Shown: positions 27,181-35,090 of the stretch, piece by piece | How positions within the stretch are numbered: the stretch's first letter is position 1 | Layout: each line of letters begins with the position of its first letter | Source of the DNA: Fulvivirga marina | Lineage (GTDB): Bacteria; Bacteroidota; Bacteroidia; Cytophagales; Cyclobacteriaceae | Assembly (NCBI RefSeq): GCF_016775155.1 | Contig: NZ_JAEUGD010000023.1 | Coordinates: 297,314 to 361,313 of the forward strand | Length of the DNA: 64,000 nucleotides | Reading direction: 5' to 3' | Notes under the pieces: model-generated | Told to the model about the DNA's origin: nothing | Database searches by the model: none | The model's input: only the letters and a program-made list of their open reading frames with translations | Position numbers and translations under genes: made by a program

Positions 27181-27906
27181 CCCAACCGAAGGTTAGCTCA
27201 GGCATCCGCTCAATAATTGGGTATATACATCAGCTGCCTATCCCTAATGCTTTTTTTGATGAGCTAAGGCAATCCTCTTTCATGCCACGAAAATGTAGGG
27301 ATTGCTGTCCAAAATGGAATATTTCCTTCCATTGAGACAAGGGTTTATTTTAACTGTAAGGCAGCTGCAATTAACCTGCTATCAAAAGGAAGATCATTAT
27401 ATTGAATCGATCTGCTTTAATTTAGTACTAAGCTTCTCATTAGACAGACCTACCTGGTACCATGCAGCTATCAGGTAGGCATAATTATTCGCAATTTCAT
27501 TACACAGTTGTCCGAGAAGCTCAATATCTCCATCTTTTATAGCCGGATCCTTTTTTCTTGTCCACTCCTCACTCCATTTTTATTATTGCCCCCTGAAATC
27601 TAATGATAAAGTCAATATGAAAAAGAAATGGTGATTAATCAAAATGGAATGTTTACATGAGATAACGATACAAAAAACAATCTTATGTATGCTATTCCCT
27701 AAGATGTTTGTTTCGTAGGATTAATAAAGCCTCTACGAAAGGTATCACTTCAAAACCCGCTTTGAAAATGACCATGACGAAGAGAATTTTTAAGGCATCT
27801 CCTTCACAGAGTACTTGCAATATTAGGGTGGACTAAGGGCAAGTGCTAAAAAAAACAGTAAAAATTTGCTGAATATGTATTCGGGTTTAATTATATTATC
27901 GTAATA
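27181..27906. other. Gene-poor region with a decayed reading frame
   Basis: About 725 bp between the DUF808 gene and the arsenic operon. The only coding-like segment is the start-less frame at 27397-27579 (minus strand). A weak 8-bp inverted repeat TTTCGTAG/CTACGAAA sits at 27711-27740. Confidence 0.4.
27397..27579 (-). pseudogene. C-terminal remnant of an unidentified protein
   Basis: A 60-codon frame with protein-like composition (KWSEEWTRKKDPAIKDGDIE, then NEIANNYAYLIAAWYQVGLS) ends at a TAA. It is opened by a stop codon just upstream and has no ATG, GTG or TTG start within it. I read it as the tail of a lost gene; a chance frame is the alternative. Confidence 0.3.
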
Positions 27907-27917
27907 TTGCAATATAA
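27889..27917. promoter_or_regulatory. Putative ArsR operator at the arsR promoter
   Basis: Two nested signals occur just before arsR. One is an inverted repeat ATTATATT...AATATAAT. The other is the box TTATCGTAATATTGCAATA, whose pattern TTATCGTAA-ATT-CAATA recurs before arsM at 28280-28300. The position next to the start codon suits autorepression. Confidence 0.5.
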
Positions 27918-27927
27918 TAATGAGCTG

Positions 27928-28263
27928 ATGGGTGTAACGAAAACCGAACTTTTTACTGCAGAACAAAATGACCTGGCTCAAGTTGCCAAAGCGTTTGCGC
28001 ATCCAGCACGGGTAGCCATCATCCAGTATTTGCTCAAGGCTAATACCTGTATAAACGGCAACCTGGTTCAGGAGCTTGGGCTTGCACAGCCAACGATCAG
28101 CCAACACTTAAAAGAGCTTAAGGCTATTGGCATCATACAGGGCACTACCGAGGGCGTTTCTGTTAGCTATTGTATTAATCCGGAGCGTTGGGAAGAAGTA
28201 AAAAACTTGTTTAACAACTTGTTTACTCTGTTTACAACGCCATCAGGCCGAGATTGCTGTTAA
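27928..28263 (+). CDS. arsR: ArsR/SmtB-family arsenic repressor
   Basis: 111 residues from the ATG at 27928 (a TTG start 7 codons upstream is also in frame). It is a winged HTH with AKAFAHPARVAIIQYLL and recognition helix AQPTISQHLKEL. Cysteines at residues 41 and 82 and a C-terminal Cys-Cys pair (110-111) are candidate As(III) ligands; the classical ELCVCDL metal motif is absent. On binding arsenite such repressors leave DNA and derepress the operon. It heads arsR-arsM-acr3 and probably recognises the repeated box before arsR and arsM. Confidence 0.88.
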   Translation: MGVTKTELFTAEQNDLAQVAKAFAHPARVAIIQYLLKANTCINGNLVQELGLAQPTISQHLKELKAIGIIQGTTEGVSVSYCINPERWEEVKNLFNNLFTLFTTPSGRDCC

Positions 28264-28279
28264 AAAAATTTGCATATAC

Positions 28280-28300
28280 TTATCGTAAAATTACAATAAA
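28280..28300. promoter_or_regulatory. Second putative ArsR box, before arsM
   Basis: TTATCGTAAAATTACAATAA matches the arsR-proximal box in its fixed positions and lies between the arsR stop and the arsM start. This suggests that arsM has its own ArsR-controlled promoter. Confidence 0.45.
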
Positions 28301-28307
28301 AAAGACT

Positions 28308-29180
28308 ATGAACACATCATCTGAAGAACTCAAAAAAATTGTTCGCGATAAATACAGTCAGATCGCTGAACAGGACAAGGACATGAATGCTGCCTCGTGC
28401 TGTGGCGCTGGGGGATGCTCAACAGAGGTCTACAATATAATGACCGATGACTATTCAGAACTACACGGGTACAATGCCGATGCCGACTTGGGGCTTGGCT
28501 GTGGATTACCTACCCAATTTGCCAAAATAAAAAAGGGGGATGTAGTAATAGACCTAGGTTCCGGTGCGGGAAATGACTGCTTTGTGGCCAGACACGAAAC
28601 TGGAGAAACGGGAAAGGTCATTGGCGTAGACTTTACGGAAGCCATGATCAAAAAAGCGAGAGCAAATGCTGAAAAGCTTAATTTCAACAATGTAGAGTTT
28701 CGCTTTGGAGATATTGAAGACATGCCGATTTCCGATGACTCGGCAGATGTGGTAGTGAGTAATTGCGTACTTAATCTGGTGCCGGATAAGCAAAAAGTTA
28801 TAGCAGAAATATCGCGGGTACTAAAACCAGGAGGACACTTCAGTATTTCCGATATCGTGTTGGTAGGCCAGCTTCCGGAGGCATTGCGAAAAGATGCTGA
28901 AATGTATGCTGGATGCGTATCTGGTGCCATTCAAAAAGATGAATACCTCGGCTTCATCCATGAGCAGGGTTTTCAGACTATCACTATTCAAAAGGAGAAA
29001 CCAATTATCATCCCTGATGATATCTTAAGCAAATATTTGACATCAGCAGAACTGGAAAACTTTAAAAGCGGCACTACCGGTATTTTCAGTATAACTGTAT
29101 ATGCCGAAAAGCCAGGGAAGAAAAAGGTGAACCTTTCCGAAGTTCAAAATAACTGTACTCCTGGCGGCGGATGTTGCTAA
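28308..29180 (+). CDS. arsM: Arsenite S-adenosylmethionine methyltransferase
   Basis: 290 residues from the ATG at 28308; the upstream in-frame extension overlaps arsR and is unlikely. It is a class I SAM methyltransferase with motif I VIDLGSGAGNDCF and VIGVDFTEAMIKKAR. Conserved cysteines lie at 31/32, 65, 153 (SNCVLNL) and 203 (AGCVSGA); the 50-residue spacing of the last two matches the As(III)-binding pair of known ArsM enzymes. It methylates arsenite to methylated, partly volatile arsenicals. The C-terminus ends in another Cys-rich tail (CTPGGGCC). Second gene of the arsenic operon. Confidence 0.92.
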   Translation: MNTSSEELKKIVRDKYSQIAEQDKDMNAASCCGAGGCSTEVYNIMTDDYSELHGYNADADLGLGCGLPTQFAKIKKGDVVIDLGSGAGNDCFVARHETGETGKVIGVDFTEAMIKKARANAEKLNFNNVEFRFGDIEDMPISDDSADVVVSNCVLNLVPDKQKVIAEISRVLKPGGHFSISDIVLVGQLPEALRKDAEMYAGCVSGAIQKDEYLGFIHEQGFQTITIQKEKPIIIPDDILSKYLTSAELENFKSGTTGIFSITVYAEKPGKKKVNLSEVQNNCTPGGGCC

Positions 29181-29222
29181 GCGTGGATGATATCAGATCT
29201 TCAGTACAGTTAACGCATTTGA

Positions 29223-29247
29223 AAAACAGGGGTGCCCCCTGTTTTTT
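29223..29247 (+). terminator. Strong hairpin between arsM and acr3
   Basis: AAAACAGGGG-TGC-CCCCTGTTTT is a near-perfect hairpin with a T run (29223-29247). It lies between arsM and acr3, 42 bp before the acr3 ATG. It may end or attenuate the arsR-arsM transcript. Confidence 0.65.
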
Positions 29248-29288
29248 GAAGTTTCACAACTGTTTTAAAAAATCAAAAGAACCGATTA

Positions 29289-30350
29289 ATGTCATCAACA
29301 ACTAAAAAATTAAGCTTTCTTGATCGCCATCTCACGCTATGGATCTTTCTGGCCATGGCTGTAGGGGTTTTAGGTGGTTATATGTTTCCTGGAACTTCTG
29401 CGTTCATTGATTCTTTCAGCCATGGTTCTACCAACATCCCTATAGCCATAGGGTTGATATTGATGATGTATCCACCTCTGGCTAAGGTCAATTACAAGTT
29501 GCTACCCAAAGTGTTTGGCAACCTTAAAATACTTGGGGTTTCGCTTTTGCTCAATTGGATCATTGGACCTATGCTGATGTTTGCTCTTGCCATAATTTTT
29601 CTGCAAGACCACCCAGAATATATGGTCGGTCTGATATTGATTGGCCTGGCACGTTGTATCGCCATGGTGCTGGTATGGAATGACCTGGCAGATGGCAGTA
29701 GTGAATATGGTGCAGGGTTAGTGGCCTTAAACAGTATTTTCCAAGTATTTGCTTACAGTTTCTATGCCTGGGTCTTCATTACCAAGCTCCCTCCTTTGTT
29801 TGGGTTTGAGGGTGCCGTTGTCAACATCTCAATAGCAACTATAGCAGAAAGTGTGGCCATTTATCTGGGTATTCCTTTCCTGGCAGGTCTGCTAAGCAGG
29901 CTCATACTTGTAAAAGTGAAGAGTGAGCAGTGGTATAAAGAGCGGTTTATTCCGGCAATATCCCCAATCACACTCATAGCCCTGCTGTTCACCATTGTGG
30001 TGATGTTCAGCCTTAAAGGAGAGCTGATTGTAACTATACCATTTGATGTGGTGCGAATTGCGATACCCTTGCTCATATATTTTGGGCTCATGTTTTTCAT
30101 CAGCTTCTTTGTTAGCAAGGCAATGGGAGCAAAATACAATCAGAATGCTTCCATTTCTTTCACGGCTACCGGTAATAATTTTGAACTGGCTATTGCGGTG
30201 GCGATCGCGGTCTTCGGACTTAACAGTGGACAGGCCTTCACTGGAGTAATAGGCCCGTTAGTAGAAGTTCCTGCATTGATCGCCCTGGTTAACGTAGCAT
30301 TTTGGCTAAAGAAAAAATATTATCAAACCCAACCGTTAAGGCAAATATAA
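29289..30350 (+). CDS. acr3: ACR3-family arsenite efflux transporter
   Basis: A 353-residue protein with about ten membrane helices. It opens [22 protein letters not shown] and carries the ACR3 signature around [20 protein letters not shown], with the Cys known to be needed for As(III) transport in ACR3 proteins. The late segment [23 protein letters not shown] is the conserved transport core. It pumps arsenite out by the proton motive force. Last gene of the ars cluster; no arsenate reductase (arsC) gene is visible in the window. Confidence 0.92.
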   Translation: MSSTTKKLSFLDRHLTLWIFLAMAVGVLGGYMFPGTSAFIDSFSHGSTNIPIAIGLILMMYPPLAKVNYKLLPKVFGNLKILGVSLLLNWIIGPMLMFALAIIFLQDHPEYMVGLILIGLARCIAMVLVWNDLADGSSEYGAGLVALNSIFQVFAYSFYAWVFITKLPPLFGFEGAVVNISIATIAESVAIYLGIPFLAGLLSRLILVKVKSEQWYKERFIPAISPITLIALLFTIVVMFSLKGELIVTIPFDVVRIAIPLLIYFGLMFFISFFVSKAMGAKYNQNASISFTATGNNFELAIAVAIAVFGLNSGQAFTGVIGPLVEVPALIALVNVAFWLKKKYYQTQPLRQI

Positions 30351-30593
30351 TTGTTAACGCCTATACGCAAGGCGTACTTAGAACATTGAAACATCATGAA
30401 TGGGGTGGCAATCAGCGAAGACTATATCGGTGATTAGCTTTCCCTCCTATCATATTTTAGGGTAGCACTTTCCATGTAAAGACCAAGGCATGTCTGCTTC
30501 CAAGTAGGAAGTTATATTTGATACAGGCTATGGAATCAATAGCATAGCTATACCTTGCCGTTCCCGAAAATTTTGATGGCTAATGGAGTATTC

Positions 30594-31283
30594 TTATCTT
30601 CTTCGATAAGCATACAACACCTTTTTATTAAAGCCTACAATTATCAGCCACATGCCCATGATCAATTCCAGCACGGCTGTTGGCATATTCAGGACCAAGT
30701 ACTCGCTGGTGATAACATCCACTACACGAAACAAGATCATTATACTGGCAACTCCTGACAAAAACGTACCCAGTAACCCCCAAACCGAAAGCCATTTGGG
30801 GATCAGCCTGGTTCTTATTAGCAAAACATACAAAATGACATTACCAATGCATAAAACCAAAACCATAAAAACATGGTTAATGTAGTCTCTTGTTATTTTG
30901 AGGGCATTTCCCAATGTCTTAAAATCCAGAGCATTCCCGGGAGAGCTTTTTACAAACTCATGGCTTAAAGCTAAGATCAATAGTAAAAGTATAGTGCCAA
31001 ATATTACCAGGTTAGCGGCTATTACCCGAAAGCTTAAAAAACCAACAGACAGACTTCCGCTAAACCTCCTGATGATGGGATATAACAAAATGGCAAAACC
31101 CAAATATGCAAGAGACATAACAAACTGGAACACAGCTCCTACGATCACACGGTTGAAGTTTGCTGCTGCTTCAGTGAGGTAGTCGCCAGAGTCAATGGCC
31201 GGGGCCACACTAAAAATTCCGGCTACCATACCAACTATCATAAACAAACCTGCGAACCTAATTTTAAGTTTTTCTGACCCCAT
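30594..31283 (-). CDS. DUF4386 membrane protein
   Basis: A 229-residue protein with six predicted membrane helices. The family pattern is clear: a start RFAGLFMIVGMVAGIFS, LYPIIRRFS after helix 3, and RTRLIPKWLSVWGLLG before the last helices. DUF4386 proteins have no known function. It is transcribed toward acr3 and stands alone. Confidence 0.75.
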   Translation of the reverse strand: MGSEKLKIRFAGLFMIVGMVAGIFSVAPAIDSGDYLTEAAANFNRVIVGAVFQFVMSLAYLGFAILLYPIIRRFSGSLSVGFLSFRVIAANLVIFGTILLLLILALSHEFVKSSPGNALDFKTLGNALKITRDYINHVFMVLVLCIGNVILYVLLIRTRLIPKWLSVWGLLGTFLSGVASIMILFRVVDVITSEYLVLNMPTAVLELIMGMWLIIVGFNKKVLYAYRRR

Positions 31284-31756
31284 GGGATTACAATGCTTTA
31301 GGATTGATATTGAATACTATTTTCTACTTACTTAAAATTGAAAAACACTTGATTTTAGAAAAGGTTTTTCACCCATACAAGGGTTGTGCTTATTAAATTC
31401 CTCGATTTTTAAGTGCTTTGCACAAGTGTCTCCTTTACAGAACTTTATCTTTTAAATATATTTTGGTTAGCAGCTTAACAGAACCAGACAGCTCATTTAC
31501 AAAACTTCCGAAAGGCTGGTGAAGCTTTTCTGCAACACCACCGGCATACCCCTATCGTACCTCTTCCTTTTCCGTATCACAAGGCAATAGGTATCCATTT
31601 ATCCAAGTCAGCTTGCTCAGGAGTATCAGTTTTATTCAGGGCCATATGAAATTTTGCTTAACGTTATTATTAACACTACTAAAAGTTTGTGGTTAAAAAT
31701 GCTAATTTTAATGAGTAGGCGTACCAACCACACTTTAAATTTAATCAACATTCTTC
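31284..31756. other. Intergenic region, no gene seen
   Basis: About 470 bp. Only short, interrupted frames are visible; the longest minus-strand start (ATG at 31645) runs 22 codons. No clear hairpin or repeat was found. Confidence 0.45.
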
Positions 31757-32452
31757 ATGAAAAGCTATGCACAGTTGCCCTTTCAATTTGATTCCGTACA
31801 GCTATATCAGGAGCTTGAAGTTTGCAAACAAAACTGGACCAGGCACTTTAATACGGCCTATTATTCTGGCGAGTGGAGCGGTATACCATTAAGATCACCC
31901 AAAGGTGAGAGCCATGAGTTGTCTGCAGGCCACGCTGATAGCCAAAAGTTCGTGGATGAGGCTATACTGGAAAGCATTCCTTATACCCGATCGGTAATTG
32001 AGCAAATTAAAGCTCCTAAAAGTGCCGTCAGGTATTTACGGTTAACCCCGGGGTCTCAAATTAAACCACACAAGGACTATGACCTAGTATTTTGGGATGG
32101 CTTTGTCAGACTACACATACCCGTTACTACCAATGACCGAGTAAAATTTATGCTAAACAACCAGCAGCTTAAAATGCAGCAGGGAGAGTGTTGGTTTGCT
32201 GATTTCAGTCAGGTGCATAGCGTGGAAAACCTGGGGAAAACAGACCGTGTGCATCTGGTGATCGACTGCCAGGTAAATGAGTGGATGAGATCACTATTTA
32301 TTAAGACTGGCATCATTGAACCTCATGAGGAGGCTCCTTCTGAGATGGAAAATTATGATGATCCTACGAAGCAAAAGATCATTGAGCAACTGGAAGCTAT
32401 GGGAACCGATGTAGCACTCGAAATAGTGGAAAAAATGAGAAGTGAGCTTTAA
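31757..32452 (+). CDS. Aspartyl/asparaginyl beta-hydroxylase-like dioxygenase
   Basis: A 231-residue cupin-type Fe(II)/2-oxoglutarate enzyme. The metal-binding His-x-Asp is in IKPHKDYDL and the distal His in DRVHLVIDC. The block WDGFVRLHIPV and the LNNQQLKMQQGECWFAD strand fit the Asp_Arg_Hydrox family. A helical C-terminal extension (~190-231) has no known role. Bacterial members hydroxylate peptides or amino acids in natural-product pathways; here the substrate is unknown because no biosynthetic genes adjoin it. Confidence 0.8.
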   Translation: MKSYAQLPFQFDSVQLYQELEVCKQNWTRHFNTAYYSGEWSGIPLRSPKGESHELSAGHADSQKFVDEAILESIPYTRSVIEQIKAPKSAVRYLRLTPGSQIKPHKDYDLVFWDGFVRLHIPVTTNDRVKFMLNNQQLKMQQGECWFADFSQVHSVENLGKTDRVHLVIDCQVNEWMRSLFIKTGIIEPHEEAPSEMENYDDPTKQKIIEQLEAMGTDVALEIVEKMRSEL

Positions 32453-32657
32453 ATACTACCAGAATCGTCAAATTTCTATGATTAAGTACAGCTTCAGACT
32501 GTATAAATATCTTTAATATTACATGAGCAATAAAACTACTATATCAAATGGCATCTTTTTAATTTTTTTTGTAAATTCCCTACCCGAAATCAAGCACTAC
32601 TTGTAATTAACCCTACTTACAATAAAATACGGGTGCTTGACAAGCGTTATTAACATT

Positions 32658-33056
32658 ATGATAAACAGGCAAGGAAATATAGCATTTAAACTGGTTGCTT
32701 TGTTCTTCGCTGTGACATTTATTAACATTGGCATATCGCCAGAGCAGCCTGAAAAAGAAACTGGTGTTTCTGATGTGCAGGTATGTGATACCATCTGTGA
32801 TACCCAAGAATCAGCCAATTTCTTTACCCAGGTACTGGAAGTGGGATGGGACATTTACCAAGCTATACCAGATGCTGAAACTTCTCAAAAAGAAGAGAAA
32901 AATTCAAAAAAGAGCTATACAGATTGGTTTTACAATGACACGCTCTGTTTAGTAACAAGTGTATCCGACAATAGTCTGTTGAATAAGCCCTTATTTCCAA
33001 ATATAGATTATAGAAACTACATAATCGAGGTCATCCCGCCCCCACCAAAGGCTTAG
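32658..33056 (+). CDS. Small exported protein of unknown function
   Basis: 132 residues from the ATG at 32658 (a TTG 7 codons earlier is in frame). It has an N-terminal signal sequence (NIAFKLVALFFAVTFINIGIS), a region with two cysteines (VQVCDTICDTQ), a Lys/Glu/Ser linker and a C-terminal tail ending in PPPPKA. No family recognised. Confidence 0.5.
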   Translation: MINRQGNIAFKLVALFFAVTFINIGISPEQPEKETGVSDVQVCDTICDTQESANFFTQVLEVGWDIYQAIPDAETSQKEEKNSKKSYTDWFYNDTLCLVTSVSDNSLLNKPLFPNIDYRNYIIEVIPPPPKA

Positions 33057-33247
33057 CGTGTATAACGCCGTCCTTGATTTTCATTATTGTCATTTAGGCC
33101 TTAAGCGGCACATCATGGCTGCTTTAACATGGCAAATAGTGATTAAGTAATTTAACCTTAAAAGCCCTTTGGCCATAGTAGTTTCTCATGGCCTATAGAT
33201 TAACGAAAAGGCCGAAGGCATTTTTTTAAATATTAAAGAGATAAGCA

Positions 33248-33415
33248 ATGAAAACATCCATGCTGGAATACTATAAGATCGTGCTTCGAAAAGTTAGCTT
33301 TCATCCACCGCTATTTAGAAAAGAATACAGGAAAGCTTTGTTTTATCTATCCGAGGATGAATCGCTAGAACTGAAGCTATGGTTGAGAGGAAATTTAGCC
33401 TATATACCCACATGA
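33248..33415 (+). CDS. 55-residue conserved-type small protein
   Basis: ATG at 33248 with a purine-rich AAAGAGATAAGCA upstream; the stop is TGA. The protein opens MKTSMLEYYKIVLRKVSFHP, continues PLFRKEYRKALFYLSEDE and ends in a Leu/Trp-rich helix. The YxKxxLxKVSFxxxLFxKExxKAxxxL pattern is one I recall as a small conserved cytoplasmic protein in many Cytophagales and Flavobacteriia. Function unknown. Confidence 0.6.
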   Translation: MKTSMLEYYKIVLRKVSFHPPLFRKEYRKALFYLSEDESLELKLWLRGNLAYIPT

Positions 33416-33445
33416 TGTAAACTTTATTTAAAGACAAATAAATAA

Positions 33446-33483
33446 CCCCGGCCAAAAAGACAAACGTCGTCTCCCGGCCGGGG
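33446..33483 (-). terminator. GC-rich hairpin downstream of the SusC/SusD operon
   Basis: CCCCGGCC (33446-33453) pairs perfectly with GGCCGGGG (33476-33483) across a 22-base loop. On the minus strand it follows the SusD stop and leads into TTATTTATTTG; it may serve both strands. Confidence 0.55.
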
Positions 33484-33544
33484 ATTAATTGCAAATAATC
33501 ACATATTCATTAGCAGGTTCTCAGCTCAGGCCACTAGCCCCAGC

Positions 33545-35080
33545 CTACCACTTGTCATTCTGACTTAAATTGCCACGCACCACGTCGTCAAAGGGAATAG
33601 GGAATAAGTTGTGTTTTCCTTCAACAAAACCCAGATCGCCAAGCTCTTGTGAGCCACGTCCCCAACGTATCAGATCCAGAAAACGGAAACCTTCAAAAGC
33701 AAGTTCCAATTGTCTTTCCGTAACTATGGCTTCAAAAAGATCATTGCCCGTTGCTACCACATCGTCAAGGTCTGCGCGGTCACGTACCTTATTTAGCTCG
33801 GTACGAGCACGCCCTTCATCTCCTGCATTGTAAAATGCTTCAGCAGCCATAAGCAACACATCGGAATAACGAATCAACCTCCAGTTAGTAGCATAATTTA
33901 GTTCTGCCACAGCATCTGCATTGGTTTGGTTACTATATGTACCATACTTCCTTCTTATAAAACCATTATAATCCCATACGTTTTCTCCATTCCATGCTCC
34001 ACCGGCAGCTACCAGTTCAGCTTCAGACATCAACGTATTTACTTTTCTGACACTGTCGCCAGCATTGACAAAGACATTATATATTTTCTCTGATGGATAT
34101 AGGAACCCCCACCCTGCAATCAGTGAGTCACCGGGAGCTGGCTCATAAAACCCACCACGAGAGCCCATAAGCTGAATGTGGATATTACTCTCCTGAAGCC
34201 TGCCATTATCCCACGGGAAGTTGCCCCAATCATAGCCGACAGAGCTCACAAACTGAACTTCAAAGACCGACTCCTTGCCCAATTCACCAGCTTCAGTCCA
34301 GTTATCGGCATAGTTATCATGTAAATCATATTGGTTGGAAGTAATTACGGCATCGAGAAAATATGCTGCACTGTCCCACTCCTGCTGATAGAGATAGGCT
34401 TTACCAAGCAGTGCCTGGGCTGTACCCTTGGAAACCCTGAACTGGTCCGCGGCACCGTATTCACTTTTCAGGGGAAGTAATTCAATAGCTTCACGCAAAT
34501 CCTTCTCTATCTGATCATAAACGATACTGCTGGCTACACGCACCTGTTCGTATTCAGATTGGTCAGGCTCGGTCAGTATCATAGGAACATCGCCAAACAT
34601 AGAAACCAATTCAAAATAATTGTATGCCCGAAGTGCTTTGGCCTCAGCAATCAGAGTTTTTCTGAAATCATTCTCCGGCTCAACGAGGTTGATGACTTTG
34701 TTTGCCCTGAATATACCAAAATAGGCCATTCTCCATGTACCAAGAACACCTCCATTCTGGGAGTCATAAGCAAAATCATCCAGGTTTTGATATTGTGGCT
34801 GGTCGCCGCTACCCCCACCACCGGCAGTCCCCTCATCTGAAGGCAGTGTTTTTACCAGATAGTTGCTAGACCAGCCCGTATTGTAATGATACTGAAGGAT
34901 GTCATAAATGGCGATTGTTGCCCTGAATGCATCCTGATCAGTTTTATAAAACTCTTCGGTTGACTTTCTTCCATAAATCTCTTTATCGAGGTAGTCGTCA
35001 GAGCATGAAGCCAGAAAGATCAGCGTGCTTAACATGCCCAGTACCCATATTTTTATATAATTCTTTTTCATAATCTCCAT
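33545..35080 (-). CDS. SusD/RagB-family surface glycan-binding lipoprotein
   Basis: A 511-residue protein with a lipoprotein signal ending LASCSDDYLD, a TPR-like helical scaffold (YNYFELVSMFGDVPMI, KGTAQALLGKAYLYQQ), and the SusD C-terminal blocks NWRLIRYSDVLLMAAEA and FEGFRFLDLIRWGR. It ends FPIPFDDV..N..LSQNDKW as usual. SusD acts as the lid on the SusC channel and captures oligosaccharides at the cell surface. The stop-to-start gap to SusC is 10 bases, so it is one operon. Two candidate ATGs (35080 and 35071) exist. Confidence 0.93.
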   Translation of the reverse strand: MEIMKKNYIKIWVLGMLSTLIFLASCSDDYLDKEIYGRKSTEEFYKTDQDAFRATIAIYDILQYHYNTGWSSNYLVKTLPSDEGTAGGGGSGDQPQYQNLDDFAYDSQNGGVLGTWRMAYFGIFRANKVINLVEPENDFRKTLIAEAKALRAYNYFELVSMFGDVPMILTEPDQSEYEQVRVASSIVYDQIEKDLREAIELLPLKSEYGAADQFRVSKGTAQALLGKAYLYQQEWDSAAYFLDAVITSNQYDLHDNYADNWTEAGELGKESVFEVQFVSSVGYDWGNFPWDNGRLQESNIHIQLMGSRGGFYEPAPGDSLIAGWGFLYPSEKIYNVFVNAGDSVRKVNTLMSEAELVAAGGAWNGENVWDYNGFIRRKYGTYSNQTNADAVAELNYATNWRLIRYSDVLLMAAEAFYNAGDEGRARTELNKVRDRADLDDVVATGNDLFEAIVTERQLELAFEGFRFLDLIRWGRGSQELGDLGFVEGKHNLFPIPFDDVVRGNLSQNDKW

Positions 35081-35090
35081 CGTTTTGTAA

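Noticed and set aside
25677..27906. tRNA-Val as the attachment site of an integrated island
   Set aside because: No duplicated tRNA 3' end and no integrase are visible in the following kilobases.
28451..28930. 159-codon minus-strand frame opposite arsM
   Set aside because: Ser/Pro-rich antisense shadow of a gene with intact catalytic motifs.
30357..30375. ACGCC/GGCGT hairpin after acr3
   Set aside because: The stem is only 5 bp with no T run; not enough to call a terminator.
31577..31645. 22-codon minus-strand frame MALNKTDTPEQADLDKWIPIAL
   Set aside because: Too short, ends at TGA, and no similar peptide or ribosome site; noted only as part of a gene-free gap.
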